This document shows, in pieces, positions 35,701-49,014 of a stretch of DNA of 64,000 nt. How positions within the stretch are numbered: the first letter of the stretch is position 1; each line of letters begins with the position of its first letter. Location of the stretch: contig WBMV01007388.1 in NCBI GenBank assembly GCA_013396655.1, positions 43,421 through 107,420 of the forward strand, in the 5' to 3' direction. Both the position numbers and the translations under genes were made by a program. The DNA is from Campylorhamphus procurvoides. Taxonomy: Eukaryota; Chordata; Aves; Passeriformes; Dendrocolaptidae. Under the pieces are notes generated by a model, which saw nothing but the letters and a program-made list of their open reading frames with translations, did not search any database and was not told the origin of the DNA.

Positions 35701-36490
35701 TGTTAGCTATACAGCTATCTGTTAGACCTTATTTTACTGTTTATAAAAGCTAAGATGGGACAAGGCCACTAAAGCAAGTCATTATGGAAGACATAACACA
35801 TTGCCAGCATAATCCATTTGAAACAGCCCAAGAAACTGTGGTCCAACCTTTGATCAGAGCCCTAGCGCACCACAGCTTTCTCAATAAACTAACGTGCTGT
35901 AGGAGATCACATGAGGATAAGCATCTCCACTGTGCTGCCAAGTCCCTCCCTGATACACTGGATGACCTCTGAGGCCACAGAAAATCTCACCTTGCAGACA
36001 GTATCTGAGATCCAAGCTCAACTGCAAGGATTTTCAGTCTTAAGGGAATCTGTAAGATAACACTAAAGATGTTTAGTCAGCATGTTATCTCCCACTGGAG
36101 GTAGGACTCAAAGGACTGCAGAGATAAAAATGAGTCAAACAATTAAAAGCCTGTTAAACTAGAAGACTGAATTTTGTTAGGATCAAAGATTTTGGTTGTA
36201 AAGGAACACAACTCATAATTATGCTCCATAAGTGGGAAACATCTTCGGTAAAAGTATTTCAACAGCATTTTAAAAGCAGAGAGGTGAACTGTGGGCAGCC
36301 TGCTGAGCCTTAAGTTTTTGTCTCAAGTCTAAATTTACTTCTCTGATCAAAGGAGACCAGTGTGGAGGGGCACCATGAACAGTAATTAGCTTGCATGCTT
36401 TTGGGTAAGAACATTTCTCTGTTCCTGCAAGGCTAATGACAGCCAAATGAATGAGCCACTGCACAGAACCCAGCTCAGTAATCACTTTGA
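32748..36490. other. APBB2: Putative long APBB2 intron, proximal part
   Basis: No coding exon of PTB1 was found. The only notable object is a 250-codon minus-strand open frame at 33954-34706 with no recognised homology. The rest is unique-looking AT-rich sequence. Confidence 0.5.
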
Positions 36491-36761
36491 ATGGTAAGAC
36501 CTGTGGCGAGGGCAGGGAGGAGTCTGACGAGTGTTATGGATGTGGTATCTTTAGTGGGACACTGCAGGTGACAAGGGAGCTCACCTGCCACTTTAGTCTG
36601 CCATGTCAGTGTCCACCCTTACACAGCTGGTTCAGGCATAAACCTCTCCCTCTGGGCCCAGGGGAGGTGTCGGGACATTCACATGTAGGCCTGATGGTAT
36701 TCATTCCTTCTGATGGGGCACAACTGGCTCTGATGTGAGAAACACTGGTCATGTCTTAGCA

Positions 36762-37256
36762 GGTGTCATAGACCAAAGACCCCCGAAAGTGTACACATAC
36801 TCATTTCTGGGGCCTTCCACCAGAGGATTGCACATGATCCAGTGTTACACCCACCAGGGGAGGTACCTGGGCATTCCCACCTGAACATGTATTAACCCAC
36901 CAAACCTTATGTTTGTGGGCTTTCCCCATTTCTGACAGATCAAGACTGTGACCATCACTTTGACCAATGGATAACTAAACTGCAACTATCAAGTCTCATT
37001 GCTGGATCCACATCTGGTGATACCTTTCCTCTCCACTATCTACTCTTACTCTTTTTCTCTCCTTCTTTTCCTTACATATTTTCATGATATTTTCATACTT
37101 TTCTATTTTTACATTTCTATAGATAATAACCAAAACGACTACATATCTTCTTTCCACTGCAACCAAACTGTTCAAAAATAAAACTGCCATCTCTCTCTCT
37201 CTCTCTCTCTCACTGGAAACACCGGTCATTCAGTGTCATTTCACTCTAATCTGCCC
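36762..37256 (+). mobile_element. LTR-like repeat, copy 2, antisense in APBB2 intron
   Basis: It starts TGTCATAGACCAAAGAC and shares with copy 1 the CATTCCCACCTGA, TTTGTGGGCTT, AGATCAAGAC, CCATCACTT, TATCAAGTCTCATTGCTG and ATAGATAATAACCAA landmarks, an AATAAA, and a CAGTGTC near the end. It is about half as long as copy 1, so one has an insertion or the other a deletion. Sequence at 36640-36700 (GGGGAGGTGTCGGGACATTC) resembles part of the same repeat and may be a further fragment. Confidence 0.6.
37190..37211. repeat. (TC)n microsatellite
   Basis: Eleven CT/TC dinucleotides lie just after the AATAAA of the LTR-like copy 2. The run was probably seeded within the element. Confidence 0.9.
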
Positions 37257-37267
37257 CAAGGGATCTA

Positions 37268-37675
37268 TAAAAAAAACCTCAGGTACCCCACCTTCAGGGG
37301 CAGGTTGTAACACCAGAGACCTCTTTCCAGGCTGAACAACCCCAGCTCTCTCAGCCTGTCTTTACAGCAGAGGTGCTCCAGCCCTCTGATCATCTTTGTG
37401 GCCCTCTTCTGGACCCTCTCCCACAGGTCCATGTGTCTCCTGTGCTGAGGACCCCAGAACTGGACACAGCACCCCAGGTGGGGTCTCCCAAGAGTGGAGT
37501 AGAGAGGGAGAATCAACTCCCTCGACCTGTGGGCCGTGTTTCTTTTGATGCAGCTCAGAATTCGTTTTGTTTTCTTGGCTGCAAGTGCACAATGCTCTCA
37601 TCCATCAGCACCTCCAAGTCCTTCTTGGCAGGACTGCTCTCAATCCCTTCATCCCCGCAGACTGTACTGATTCTG
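37268..37675 (-). mobile_element. CR1 LINE fragment, antisense orientation
   Basis: The reverse complement encodes CR1 ORF2 C-terminal pieces such as LPLYSTLGRPHLGCCVQFWG and LGLFSLERG. The sequence matches the CR1 region around CCAGGCTGAACAACCCCAGC and CACTTGCAGCC on the given strand. It abuts the end of the LTR-like copy 2, so one may have inserted beside the other. It lies in the same orientation as APBB2. Confidence 0.88.
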
Positions 37676-40600
37676 GGAGTTCTTGCTGAAGAAATATTGA
37701 CGCTCCGCAGTGTGCAGCAAAGTCTCCAGCGTATGGCCTGGAAAGCCCATGAGGCTGTGAGAAATGTCTTATCTTCATCCTGTGAAATTCCACTCACATG
37801 GAGTCACCTTGTAGAAGTGCCAGAAATGCCACTTCCCACCCACAGGATTGTTGGTGGGTGCTGGGAAGGAGCTGCCAGGAGCACCTGGCCCACGCCTTGG
37901 CTCCACAAGCACTGCCTCAATACTGCAGTGCTGCACACAGCACTTCTGCTCAGCCTCTCTGGCACTTGGTCCTGCAGCATCTCTAAGTATTTCTGCTTGT
38001 AATGGCATACAATCATAAACAAGGCTGTATAGCACAATTACAGAAGAAAATGAAACACTAGCCAATACATCAGTTTCAATATTGAGAGCTAATAAAACCC
38101 TCATGGTGCTGTTTCAGACTCACATGCCAGCGTGTCACTTTAAGTATGTGAACACCTTGAACCAAGTAAATCAGCTAATTACATTAATGGATTGTGAATA
38201 TACATACTCCTTTAGATGATAAGGGCCTGCATCTGTACATCTACTGAGACAGAGTATGAAATGTGAGTTCCTCAAAACCTGTGGTACTGCATCAAGTACG
38301 ACCTTGACAGCACCATTTGTTTTCAAATGATCAATCAAAATTAGCACACAAACCATCCTTCCCCATTCTGACAGTGGCATTTGGCTCCTCCACTGCCAGC
38401 AGGAGCCCTGCAGCCTTGCTTCAGGCATTTCTAGGCACTCAGAAAACCAAGCTTCACACTCCCTCTTGGAGAAGAAAGGTATAGCTTTGGGGATTTCAGT
38501 GTAGCTGCTTCCTACAGCAACAACAAACTTAGGAAAAGTTTTGTGTTTCCCTACACAAGACCACAATGGAACAGCTCCTTGTTTGTCCAAAGCCTTGAAT
38601 CGCAAATAAGCCAGAAAACTGCTCTCTGATTCTTCTTCACTTCACATCCCTTCTGGGTTGCTTCATCTACAAACCTTCAACCTGCAGCTCACTTGAAGCT
38701 GATTAACATTTAAGTGAGATTTATGTGCAACAGGTCCCTTTGATAATGAAAAAGTGCCAAGTAACATGTTTGCAATAGAAATTTATGGAAAAGGGCAAAT
38801 GCCTTGTCTTACCGCTTCCCTGTCTTTACACCCTGCCAGGAAAACAAGCAAAAAAGAAATCAAAAAGCCATTACAAAGCCCATGGCTGAATACAAAGCTA
38901 GCACGGGGTTAACAGATCACATCTCATGCAGCTGGAGTCTTCTCTGTCTCCATAAGGTATGTGTGTACATGAAATCTGTGGGATCTGAACAATAGCTCCT
39001 GATAAAATTCCATTCCAGAGAGCAGAGAAGCAACGTGTTTACTGGGATAATAATGTTGCAGAAAAAAGCTGTATACTCTTCAAACTTCATAGCACAAGTA
39101 CACCACTTCTGTTGATACAGGATTATAAAGAAGGGGTACTGCATAGTAGGTAATTTTAAATTTTTTAACCATTTGCATATGTACTACATGATCCACTAAT
39201 ATCTTTCCAGTTACAGGAACAGGATACAAATCAGTATTCTGAAAACAAGCTAGAAAACCAGAAAAATAGATAAGAATTATTCTGCTGCAAGAGTAGGTAA
39301 GACTGGTTCTGCTGAATAGTTAAAATTTACTTATTTTGAAAGAGTACAGGACTAGAGAAAGACATTTTAAAAAGCAATTTTGAGAGTTACAAAGACAATG
39401 TAAGGCGCTAAGTAGAAGGGAATTTAATTTTTATTTGCCCTTTTACTCTCTTTAATTGGCAAATGTCTACAGTAATTGACTAAACCTTAGATAGCCATAC
39501 CTATTTAACACCTGGCTAAGCATCACTTAGCTGCTCAACCTTGGATGAATATAATCGCATTAAAAGCAATTTATGCTAATGCTTTCCTGTTTGAGTAGCA
39601 GTTATAACCATTTGCCACTATTAGGCTAAAGTCCTAGGAGGCATCCCAATTAAGTACAGCCTGAAAGAGCAGCACATCCTCCACTACCTTCTCACTATAA
39701 ACTAATTTCTTCAAAGGACTGTAGAAGAATATATTATTGCACAAATCCTTTTTTTTTTTGTTTTTTTGGTTAGCCCAACCTAGCCTTTAAGTCTGAAATA
39801 AAATTTCTTACCCTTATCAATAGATATCATATTGCTATTTAAAACAACTGTATTAGAATGATACACATGCAGGAAAATGTAAATTGCTTTACAGATTTAT
39901 GTATTACCAATTGTAACAAGAATCCTTGAACCAGAAAATTATGTTCTCTGGGTTTGGCTTAAAATTGATTGAAATTCATGCAGAGCAGCCTACAGAAGAT
40001 GACAGATTTCTCTGTACCCGTGCAGAGACTCCTGCAACCACAGAGTCACAGAGCACACACCACCAGGCTGTGAGGAAACCACCTCCTGAGTCTGTAACTT
40101 TCAGGCTTCACTTTGCTTTCCTACTAACAGCAGACCAGCATGAAGAAAAGAAGGGAGAGGAGCCACCGCTACAGCAGAGTAGGGTCAGAGGCACTTGGCA
40201 GGAGGCTGTCAAGACATGAACGTCCATGAAAGCAGAATAAATCAGCAGAGCAGGAGAAAAGCAAGAGAAGTGAGAGGAGATACATGAGAAAAGCAGATAA
40301 ATATGTCATCAACACTATGCTTAGATGGGTTTTTTCCATGAAACACAAATATTCAAGTATTATGAATGGCAGAGAAAATGAGGTGCAAGAAACCGAGCAG
40401 TAAATACGTATGACAGAAATTACAGATGCTCTGGATTTTGGATTTTTTATCCAGACTGTCCTTTTACATAGGAAAAAGCGGAATGATTTATAGCTGAAAT
40501 GAAATCTGTTGAGTCTGTTCAGTTCACTTGTCTTTTTATTAGGGTCACATCAAGGAACTTGCAAAGTTAGGGAGAAAAACCCAATGGTAAGAAACCATAA

Positions 40601-43600
40601 CTAGATGAAACAAGCAGCATTCACAAAATCTGCAGAATCTGTTTGTATGAGATGTACTGAGGACTTTCTGACACACATTTCACCTACCAGATACTAGACA
40701 GACACTGAGTAATACCGTTCCTCCCCTCCACAACTTCCAAATGAAACCCACAGCCCCTTCTTCAGGTGACTACGCACCAATCACTTTGGAATCAAATTCT
40801 GGATGAGGAGGAAGAAAAATAACTACTCCCAGGAGTCTTCTCCTTCCCATTTCTCTTAGACAGTCACAGTGCGCAAGAGTAATGTGTATTCTTCTCAGTG
40901 ATCAGAGCTGGAAGAGATGTGGGGGAGAAGGAATTTTCCCTGTATTTCTGACAGTTGCTGGCAATCCTAGACACATATGCAAGCCTTGCAATTTTTCTTC
41001 ACTCCAAGTGCTCCACCTCATAGAGTTCCTACACCTCTTTGGCTGTTCCCCAGCTACAACCCAGAATGGCACACTTGGCCGTGACTACATTACTCTGGAC
41101 ATTAATTTTTGATCCAACTAGTTAAAATGCCCTCTCCAAGAAGGAATTTTTTGAAGACTTTTCTTACTTCAGTTCTCACATAACTTGAAAATGGACTTCC
41201 TTGCAGCAAAACATCAGTTTTGCATTTATTAAATTCTCCTCAAATGGTCTGGCATTGACAGAGTGTAGCTTGTTTTTCTAATTCACACATAAAGTTTGTA
41301 GGGCAAATTACCTCCTGCTGAAAGGCTGTTTGCTTCATTCCTTGATAATGTCACTTGCTAACTCTCAAGGAGGAGCTATGGCTACTTTGTGTGATACTCG
41401 GAGACACTAATCTGGCAGCCCCAAAACTCACAGTTGCCGGTTTTCCTTTGATGTCTCATCATTGCCACAGTTCTGCATGCTCCCAAAATTTGTTACAACC
41501 CTCTCGGAGCTGATACGTCTGATACCCAGCTCAGCCCTTCAGTGCTTCCAAGCCTGAAAGCATTTGCACGACTTTCACTCCAATTTCCCTCCTGCTGCCT
41601 GATCCTCATGAAGCTGCAGAAGCCAGTCCCCCAGACACACTTTCCAGGTGTCAGCGCTGCTCACCACCTCCTCCTGTCTGTGTGGGGACAGGAGTCCTGC
41701 CAGCCGCACCACCACTGCTTTGCTAGCCAGAAAGGTGCCTCTGAGAGGTAACAAATAATTTCCCTTTCTGCTGCCAATGAGTATATTCCATTCCTGCAAA
41801 GGGCCACAGAAATGCATTGACAGGAGTCATGCCAAAGTGCAATTCTGTACCTGAGCTCTCCAGATCCACGAGCATTGTTAGCACAGTGACAAGAGTACAG
41901 ATTGTACAGCTAAGATGTATATTCCGGGACATGCCGGTCCTCATTCCCAGCCTCACCTCACAATCACATGGCCAGGGAATCTTCGTTCCTGTAGGACTGG
42001 CAGCCAGAGGGGGCACAGCTAATAGGATGTCACATCCTGCAGGTGGTGGGGGGGTCAGGTGGGGCTTATTGCTGCTCACCAACTGCTAGACAGACACAGC
42101 AAGCTGAAAAGTCCATCCGTAGTTTAGACCTCTGCTTGTTTTATAGATGGATTTAACAAAAGATAGAACTCCTAGGACAGACCATATGAAATTCACTGAC
42201 CACGGACTTGATCACCACAAATTTTTCATGGTGGGTTTTTTTTTCCTTAATTGCTTCACAACATTCTTGCAATGTGCACAGGCAGGGGCTTGCCTTCCTC
42301 CCTGTGCAGCAGTTTTCAAGGAAAAGGCACACAAGGCAATTTGTCAAGGTCATTAGAGTTGCTGCTTCTCTTTTGCAGCATTGTAAAGTGGTGGTTTCAC
42401 TCCTCAGGATGGCCAGTCTAGCATTTCTGATGAATCCTGAATTTCCTTTAAGAAAATGAATGTGCTATTATACCTGTGAACCTCTGAACAGCCTGTTTAC
42501 AGCAGATCCTGTAAACTTGACCTTGACATATTAATATTTAAATACTTTTGACAATGCTTTTCTCTTCCAAAACTAATTGGAAGATGTGAACTTTTGTTTA
42601 TAAGAAATATCTAAAGATTTAATAAAGAAATACATCAAGTTGAGATACTCTAGACACCATTACAGATTTAATTGAAGAAGACAGCAAACTGCACCAGCAC
42701 AGTTAATCTCTCCAGTGTGATTTGTTTTATAAGCAATGTTTTCTTCTCTACTATTCAGACAAAGAACACAGCAGTTGTACACAGACACTACCCACGAATC
42801 TGCTTGCAGATCACTTTTGCCAGTGTTAGGCTGGCAGGATCATCATTTCCCACATGCATGAAACCTAAATTAGATTGCAAAACCATAATCAAGAAAGTTC
42901 AAACATTTCCCTAAGCCAGCACTGCCTAAAGAATTGACAAACAGTCAAACCTGGAAACCATTCTCATTATATTCCACAAAGCAAACATGAGGAATGGTCC
43001 ACATCTCTAAACCATGTTCCTTCCATACAGTCCCACTTTCAAGTTTTTGCAATTTAGAAGAGCAAACAAACCCCAAATCTCATCTGAGGGATGCAATTCT
43101 ATTGCTAAGAGCCTTTGGAGTGGCTGCAGCCCTTGTGCTGCAAAGCACCTGACTACAATGCCTTACTGTCTGCCCTCCCATGAGACAGGAAGCATTGTAG
43201 AGAATTCCAAATGATCCCTTTGTACATCCAGACAAATCAAACAAACTTTTCTTCAAACTTGAAAGACAAGCGAGCAATCCACCCTGAAACAAATACCACA
43301 AATAGGAAATAAACACTGACATTTCCAATGCTTGCTAAACTTAGCTCTTAAATCCCCTGCCCTTAGTATCATGGTTTTTTCATTTTTTTTAAATAAAAGG
43401 TGGGAGTTTAATACTACTGTCTTGCATTTCAGATTCCAGAGAGCAACATCATCTCAATTTTAATCTCAAACACCAGAAGCAAATATTAAAACCATCTGCA
43501 TCACATGATTTTAAACTGTTCTAGTATTAGAGGGTTTGGGACCTGGAAAAAAACCAAACCAAACAACCTGACAATTCTGTTCATAGTAAGGTGAAACGGT

Positions 43601-45339
43601 GACACAGACATAGAAATTTACTCACTGAAATTGAGCTTCTGTTCACTGATACAAGCACACCAATATAACATTGTTTAGCGCATGCTGGGACGATAGACAT
43701 GAAAGTGGAAAAATGAAAATAATTTACCTCTCTCTGAATCCAGGGAAGCATGAAGAAACAGAAAGAACAAGTTAGAAAGCACTCAGGCAGACAGAGCTCC
43801 AACATATGATGAGGCTGGGTAGCTGAAAAGTGCTGTACATTTAGTGTTCACTGTTGTTTGTAGCACAGTGTATGTATCTAAGCATACTGCCACTATTTCC
43901 TTTTGACACTTCTTTTTTTTTTTAATCTTGTTGTTCTGAAGTTTGTATTTTTGGAAACATGCAACGAAGCCAACAGGCACCAGCTGAATCCAGCGAGGCA
44001 GCACAGACATATCAACAGTGGGAGGTAATAAACCTTAAAATACCCTACACAAGTCTGGGAAGTAGTACGCAGAAAGCATAAATAGACACAGAAAGTGCAT
44101 GAACATTCCTTCTTCCAAAATATCACTATTTACAGCAGACACTCACAAAAGAAAATAAGAATACTTCAAGCTGTGAAAACCGTATATTGTTCAAACTGAA
44201 AGAGTAGAAAGATTGCCCTCAGTTTTTTTAATGCCTTTTCCAAAAGGTCACTTGGGGTCCTCTGAAAGTTGCACCCTGAAGAAGTGACAGCCTGGGGAAC
44301 GACCTCACATTCGTGCCAAACTGAAGCCAGGAGGTAAAAAATCACCACACACTTTCATTTCTGAAACACTTCAGCAACTCTTGGTACAACTTAACCAACA
44401 CCCCTTTCCCACAGCCAAAGGTGGGCAGGGGGGGCACAAGCTTCCCTGGCTGCTGGCTGCCCTTCTTCCTCTTCCTGCAGATCTGCCCTGCCTGCCCAGC
44501 TCCTGGGCTGAGCCCTGGTGGGGGCTCCCTGCAGAACTCTGGCACCCACCACAGCTGGCTGCTTTCTAGGTCACACCAGCCACCACGACACACCAGTAGG
44601 GTGAGCTCGCAGGGACACGAGCACTCCTGGTGCTCTCCTGTGAAGACAACACACTGCTTTCCTGTGATATTACCACAAAGGGTTCGCTGTGCTGGGGAAG
44701 GATGTGGGTTGCTGCCTGCGTCTCCACATCTCTCCTTAAACACTGGACACCACTTTATACAATGCATAGTGTCTCTACAGGGATAATAACCATTCTTCAG
44801 AAGAGAGATACTTAGTCCAGCTCTCCCACTCCTGCCTCCTGCATGTATCTCACAACTTCCCTTTTTTTAAGAAGGGCTTATTTCCAGTGAGGATCTGAGC
44901 AAGGTTCATGTGCACAAAAATGCAGGACCCTATATCATCCCAGGCTGTAACTGATTCTGAGGAAAAAAAGTGTTAGAGTGGAAAAATCATGCCATCTCAA
45001 GTAATATGGGCAGGACTAAAGACAGAGCACACTGCAGGGAAGAGATCCAACTCCCACACCAGCAGGCTTGCAAAACTTACAGGGATTGATCTATTGCTTA
45101 GAAACGGCTTAGTGAGTAGAACTGGAATAAACACAGGCTTTCTAAGCCAGGTCTTAACTAAACATGCATATGGTTAGCTAATGCATGTAACTAGAGATTT
45201 AATTTCTTTCTTATGTGGAGATGAAACCTCTCCTGGTGCAACTTTTACCCACTGTCCCTTGTAATAATCTCCATGTGGTTCCTTGTGAAGAAAAATAATT
45301 CACTGCAGCAACCTCTCCATGGACACAGTAGAGCTCCCA
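37676..45339. other. APBB2: Long APBB2 intron, middle part
   Basis: No exon, RNA gene or clear mobile element could be supported. A T-rich run occurs near 39749-39768. A 144-codon minus-strand open frame at 38171-38605 has no recognised product. GC content rises at about 44390-44620 without a recognisable gene. Confidence 0.5.
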
Positions 45340-45344
45340 TCACA

Positions 45345-45470
45345 CGATGTTTTCAAGATGACACAGGACAGGGTGCTAGACTATCTCATCTAGGCTCCCT
45401 TTCCCATGAAAGGTTGGATCAGACAGTCCTTTGATATTCCTTCCTGGGCTGTTCTCTGATTCTGTGAAAG
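45345..45470 (+). mobile_element. CR1-like 3'-end fragment, diverged
   Basis: CTCATCTAGGCTCCCTTTCCCATGAAAGG-like sequence followed by TTGGATCAGACAGTCCTTTG and a degraded TTCTCTGATTCTGTGA tail matches the 3' end of a CR1 subfamily. Sequence at about 45230-45340 resembles a CR1 piece in the opposite direction, which I hold only as possible. Confidence 0.65.
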
Positions 45471-47179
45471 CTGCCAAGTTGGAAAGATGATGCCTATTTA
45501 CAAATGTAATGGACATTCCCAGAAATTTTACACTCCTTCCATGCAGTGAACTGGGAGTTTCACCTCTTCAATATCCAGTGGTGACCTGTGTGGATCTGCC
45601 CAACCAAAACCCCACTCATTCCTTTGCTTCAGTTACATGGGCTTTCTGCTGGGCTTTGCAGAATCAGCAAGGACTTCAACTACTGGTATCATGTTATAAA
45701 TTATGGGGTTAAGATTATATCTCAGTATTGCAAATACTGGAAGTCTTTCAAGCCTAAACACTCTCAATGCTACATTTCAGTGCCAATCAGAACTGAAGAA
45801 GTGGTATCGCTTTCTGAGAAAATACAGTCAGTGTTTCTAAATAGTATGAGAAGCAAGGCATAAACAATTTTCTTTGTCCATTAATCACTGGCTTTATATG
45901 AAGTGGACAAACAGACATTTCTATCTCTCAGAAAAGCGCTATATTGGGAAAATTGTCCTGTAATTTAGACACAATATATTGGGGGGAGGAGAGGAAAAGA
46001 AATGTCTTGGAGAGACAGAACATGACCTGCTGGAGCAAACTCTGAAAGGGAGATCTGTTAATTCCCCTATCATTATGCAAGATACAACTGTACAGAACAA
46101 TCACCACTGCATCTGCCAGCAAAAAGAAAAGGCCACTGGGAGGAATTCAGAAAGATGAGAGAACAGAAGCAGTCGGGCTGCTGGACTTTGTCAGGCAGTG
46201 AGAAACAAGTAAGGCTTCAACTGAAGGACTCCCACACTGTGGGATGCATGTGAATCAAGGCAGGCTGCATCCCACTTCTAACCAGTTAATTACAGCTTTC
46301 CAGTCAATCCAGCACCTCCTCATAGAGTGTCTTGTAATTCATGAATTATTCTCATACAGAAGACTATTTGCCTGTACTCTCTTTGCATTCTGGTAGCTCA
46401 AATATGGTTGAATGATTCACCTTTAAACTTAAATAAATAGAATAAAAAAAATAAATTGCCCCAAGGCTAAAAAGCAGACATGGAAAGTTTCAGTTCAAGT
46501 GGCAGATTTTGCTGATGACTCTAAGTGCCAGAAATGCTGCAAGAGCAGCTGTGCAAGCGCTTTGGTATGGTGTCCTACATATCCCTTTCCAAGATGACTG
46601 AGTTACAAGGGGTCAAGCCAGAGACTGACAATAACCTGGGAAGACGAACCACAAAAAACTGTGTCAGGGCTGCTACACAGGATTTGAGATTCATTTCTGA
46701 TGGGAAAATGCTAAGACCTCTGAGGAAAACAGCCCAAAACCTTCCAGCCTGCAGAGGTGTGAGAAAGGAGCCCCCTCCTAGAGAGCCCTGAGAGGACACT
46801 GCCTCCCACAGAAGGTGGTAACAGTCTCCTCCTCCCCATCACTTCTGCCAGACCCATTTATTCCAGGCTGTTCTCCAATTAGCGCCGTTAAAGACAGAGC
46901 ATTACAATACTGGAAGGGCACCTGCCTCCCTGATCCCTGCTTTCCTCTGCACTCTGTCACAGAGCATCATAGCTGGCCCAGGGATGCGGCGGAGGCAAGA
47001 TGGTTACAGAGAGCGGTGTAGCTGATGGGACACTGCTTGAGTACAAGACTATTTCTTCTTTTACGCTTGAGTGACTGATGTAAATAGCATCCCAGAGACT
47101 GATCATTGATGTACAATGCCCACCTCACAAGCTGAAGGGGAACAGAGATTTCACTGGGAGGTGAATAAACACCCTTCCA

Positions 47180-47590
47180 CGTGGCAGTCGTGAGGCCGTA
47201 TCTGCACTTCTGTATGCAGGTTTGGGCTCACCAATACACGAGAGAGTGACAAACTGGTGCAAGTCCAGCTGAGGATTCAGCCTGGAGGTGAGGTAGGGTT
47301 GTTTAGCCTGGGGACAACCTAATGGGGGAGGATCGAATTAGTGTCTCTCACTCACTCATAGAAGGGTTTAAAAAATAAAGCAAAACCAAGTTTCTTTGCA
47401 AAGAGAGTGGGTAAGGCCAGAGAGCTATACACTGGCTGTGCAATCTCTGTTGATAGAGACCTTTAAACATATCAGCCTGAAATGGCTCTGAGGTAATTCT
47501 GAACCCTGCCCAGGTTTATGCAAGAGGCTTCTCTAGCTAACCTGTTACTGTCCTCTCCAGGACAACTTTTTTCCATGACTCTGTAACAGA
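47180..47590 (+). mobile_element. Old CR1-like fragment
   Basis: Diverged landmarks in CR1 order are visible: GTGAGGCCGTATCTGCACTTCTG, GGGTTGTTTAGCCTGGGGA, GGGAGGATCGAATTAG and a terminal CATGACTCTGTAAC-like tail. It is heavily mutated and the boundaries are uncertain. Confidence 0.55.
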
Positions 47591-48952
47591 AACACCTCAG
47601 TGCCTAGGACTGAGATGTGCTGTGCAGACAGACATGGTGATGCTGTGTTTATGCAGACGATCAGCCTATGGGCCTGTTTCAAGAGTTGGGCAGAAGGAAA
47701 CTGGCAGGGGTGAAACAACATGCCCAAGAGCCCCAGCAGGTCAGATGCCCCACACAGCCATCCATCCCTGTGACTGGGAGTTGTTCCGGACTCCAGATAC
47801 TCCACAGTTGCTATTTTTGTATCTTCTGTTTCAACAAGAGCCACTCTAAGACTACAGTGTGATGGAGAACAAACCACACCAAGAAATCCAAGAGGTTTTG
47901 TTCTTGTTGGCATCTCCAACAAGGTATTTAAGGGTTAAGCTGATGTTCCCACGCTTGGCTGTTTTAGTGTGCCACTGCACTGCACATGAGCCTGGGAGAG
48001 TGCTGGGAGTTCACTCCCCTGTACCTGTTAAGCCTACAGCCCACCCGTTTTTGTGACTGACACGTTCACCTGCGTGAAGACACTGTTAACACTTCACAGC
48101 TCTTCATTCCAGCAGCTTCCCCTGGAGTCTGGCAGACTGCAACTTCCCCAGATGTCTTTTTTGAGCAAATCAGAAAAAATAAGGCTACCAAGTGTTAACT
48201 ACACTATAAGTAAGTACAAAGGTCTGCCCTCCAACTTCCATGGTCCTGCAACATTTTCACAGGGGACTACACCCACCAGCACAGGCCCTGACCATGTCTC
48301 TTCCTAAGAGAAAACAACCAGCTGAAATGTCTTTGCTTTCAATTACTGTAGAGTTTTCATGGAGTAAGATATATTTTTCTCCATTAAAAATAATGATGCA
48401 TTGCACAAGCTTTTCTTCTTTATTTACAGTTTTAAGTATTTGACCGAGCACATCCTCTGAGGCATAAAAGGGGCCCTACATTCTGGTTCTCTAATTTGTA
48501 ATTACAAAGTCTAGTAGCACTTAAATGCATCAGCATGTTTATGCAAAATGTAGTTACACCTCAACAACATAACATGAATAAGTAAAGGAAACAGCCTTCA
48601 TTTCTGTGCATTTGGAAGTCTCCCTGTTGCTAAGAGAATGATTATGTCCTTCACTTTTGTATGCCATTAGAGAAGTACTTTCTTTCAACAAAAAGAAAAT
48701 AGCTGTGGTTCATAATTTTTCTAAGAGTTTGGTAGCTTTTTAACCTTTGTTTATTGTTTGGTTTTTGGTGTTTGTTTTTTTTAAAAAGTAGTCCTTAAGT
48801 CTTTTGTCTTCTAACGACTATTCAAGTAGTAGACTATTCCAGCAGACTGGCTTTGTGTTTCTGGATCCCTGCCACAACCAGGATGGAGACTGAGTAGAAG
48901 TACAACTAACACTTTCTGCAGGAATCCCCTGTTCACTGTGGGCCAGATTGTG

Positions 48953-49014
48953 CCATCAATTTTTAAGCAATTCTCCACTGGCAGCAAAGAAGATTTCTGC
49001 TTAAAAATTGATGG
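48953..49014. repeat. 17-bp perfect inverted repeat with 28-nt spacer
   Basis: CCATCAATTTTTAAGCA (48953-48969) is the exact reverse complement of 48998-49014. Weaker complementarity continues outward for about 13 bp (GGGCCAGAT against ATCTAGCC), so a roughly 90-nt hairpin could form. It may be an ancient hairpin-type transposon remnant or, less likely, a small-RNA hairpin. Confidence 0.85.

Noticed and set aside
45230..45340. Possible antisense CR1 piece beside the 45345-45470 fragment
   Set aside because: Similarity to the CR1 reverse complement is weak and could be chance.
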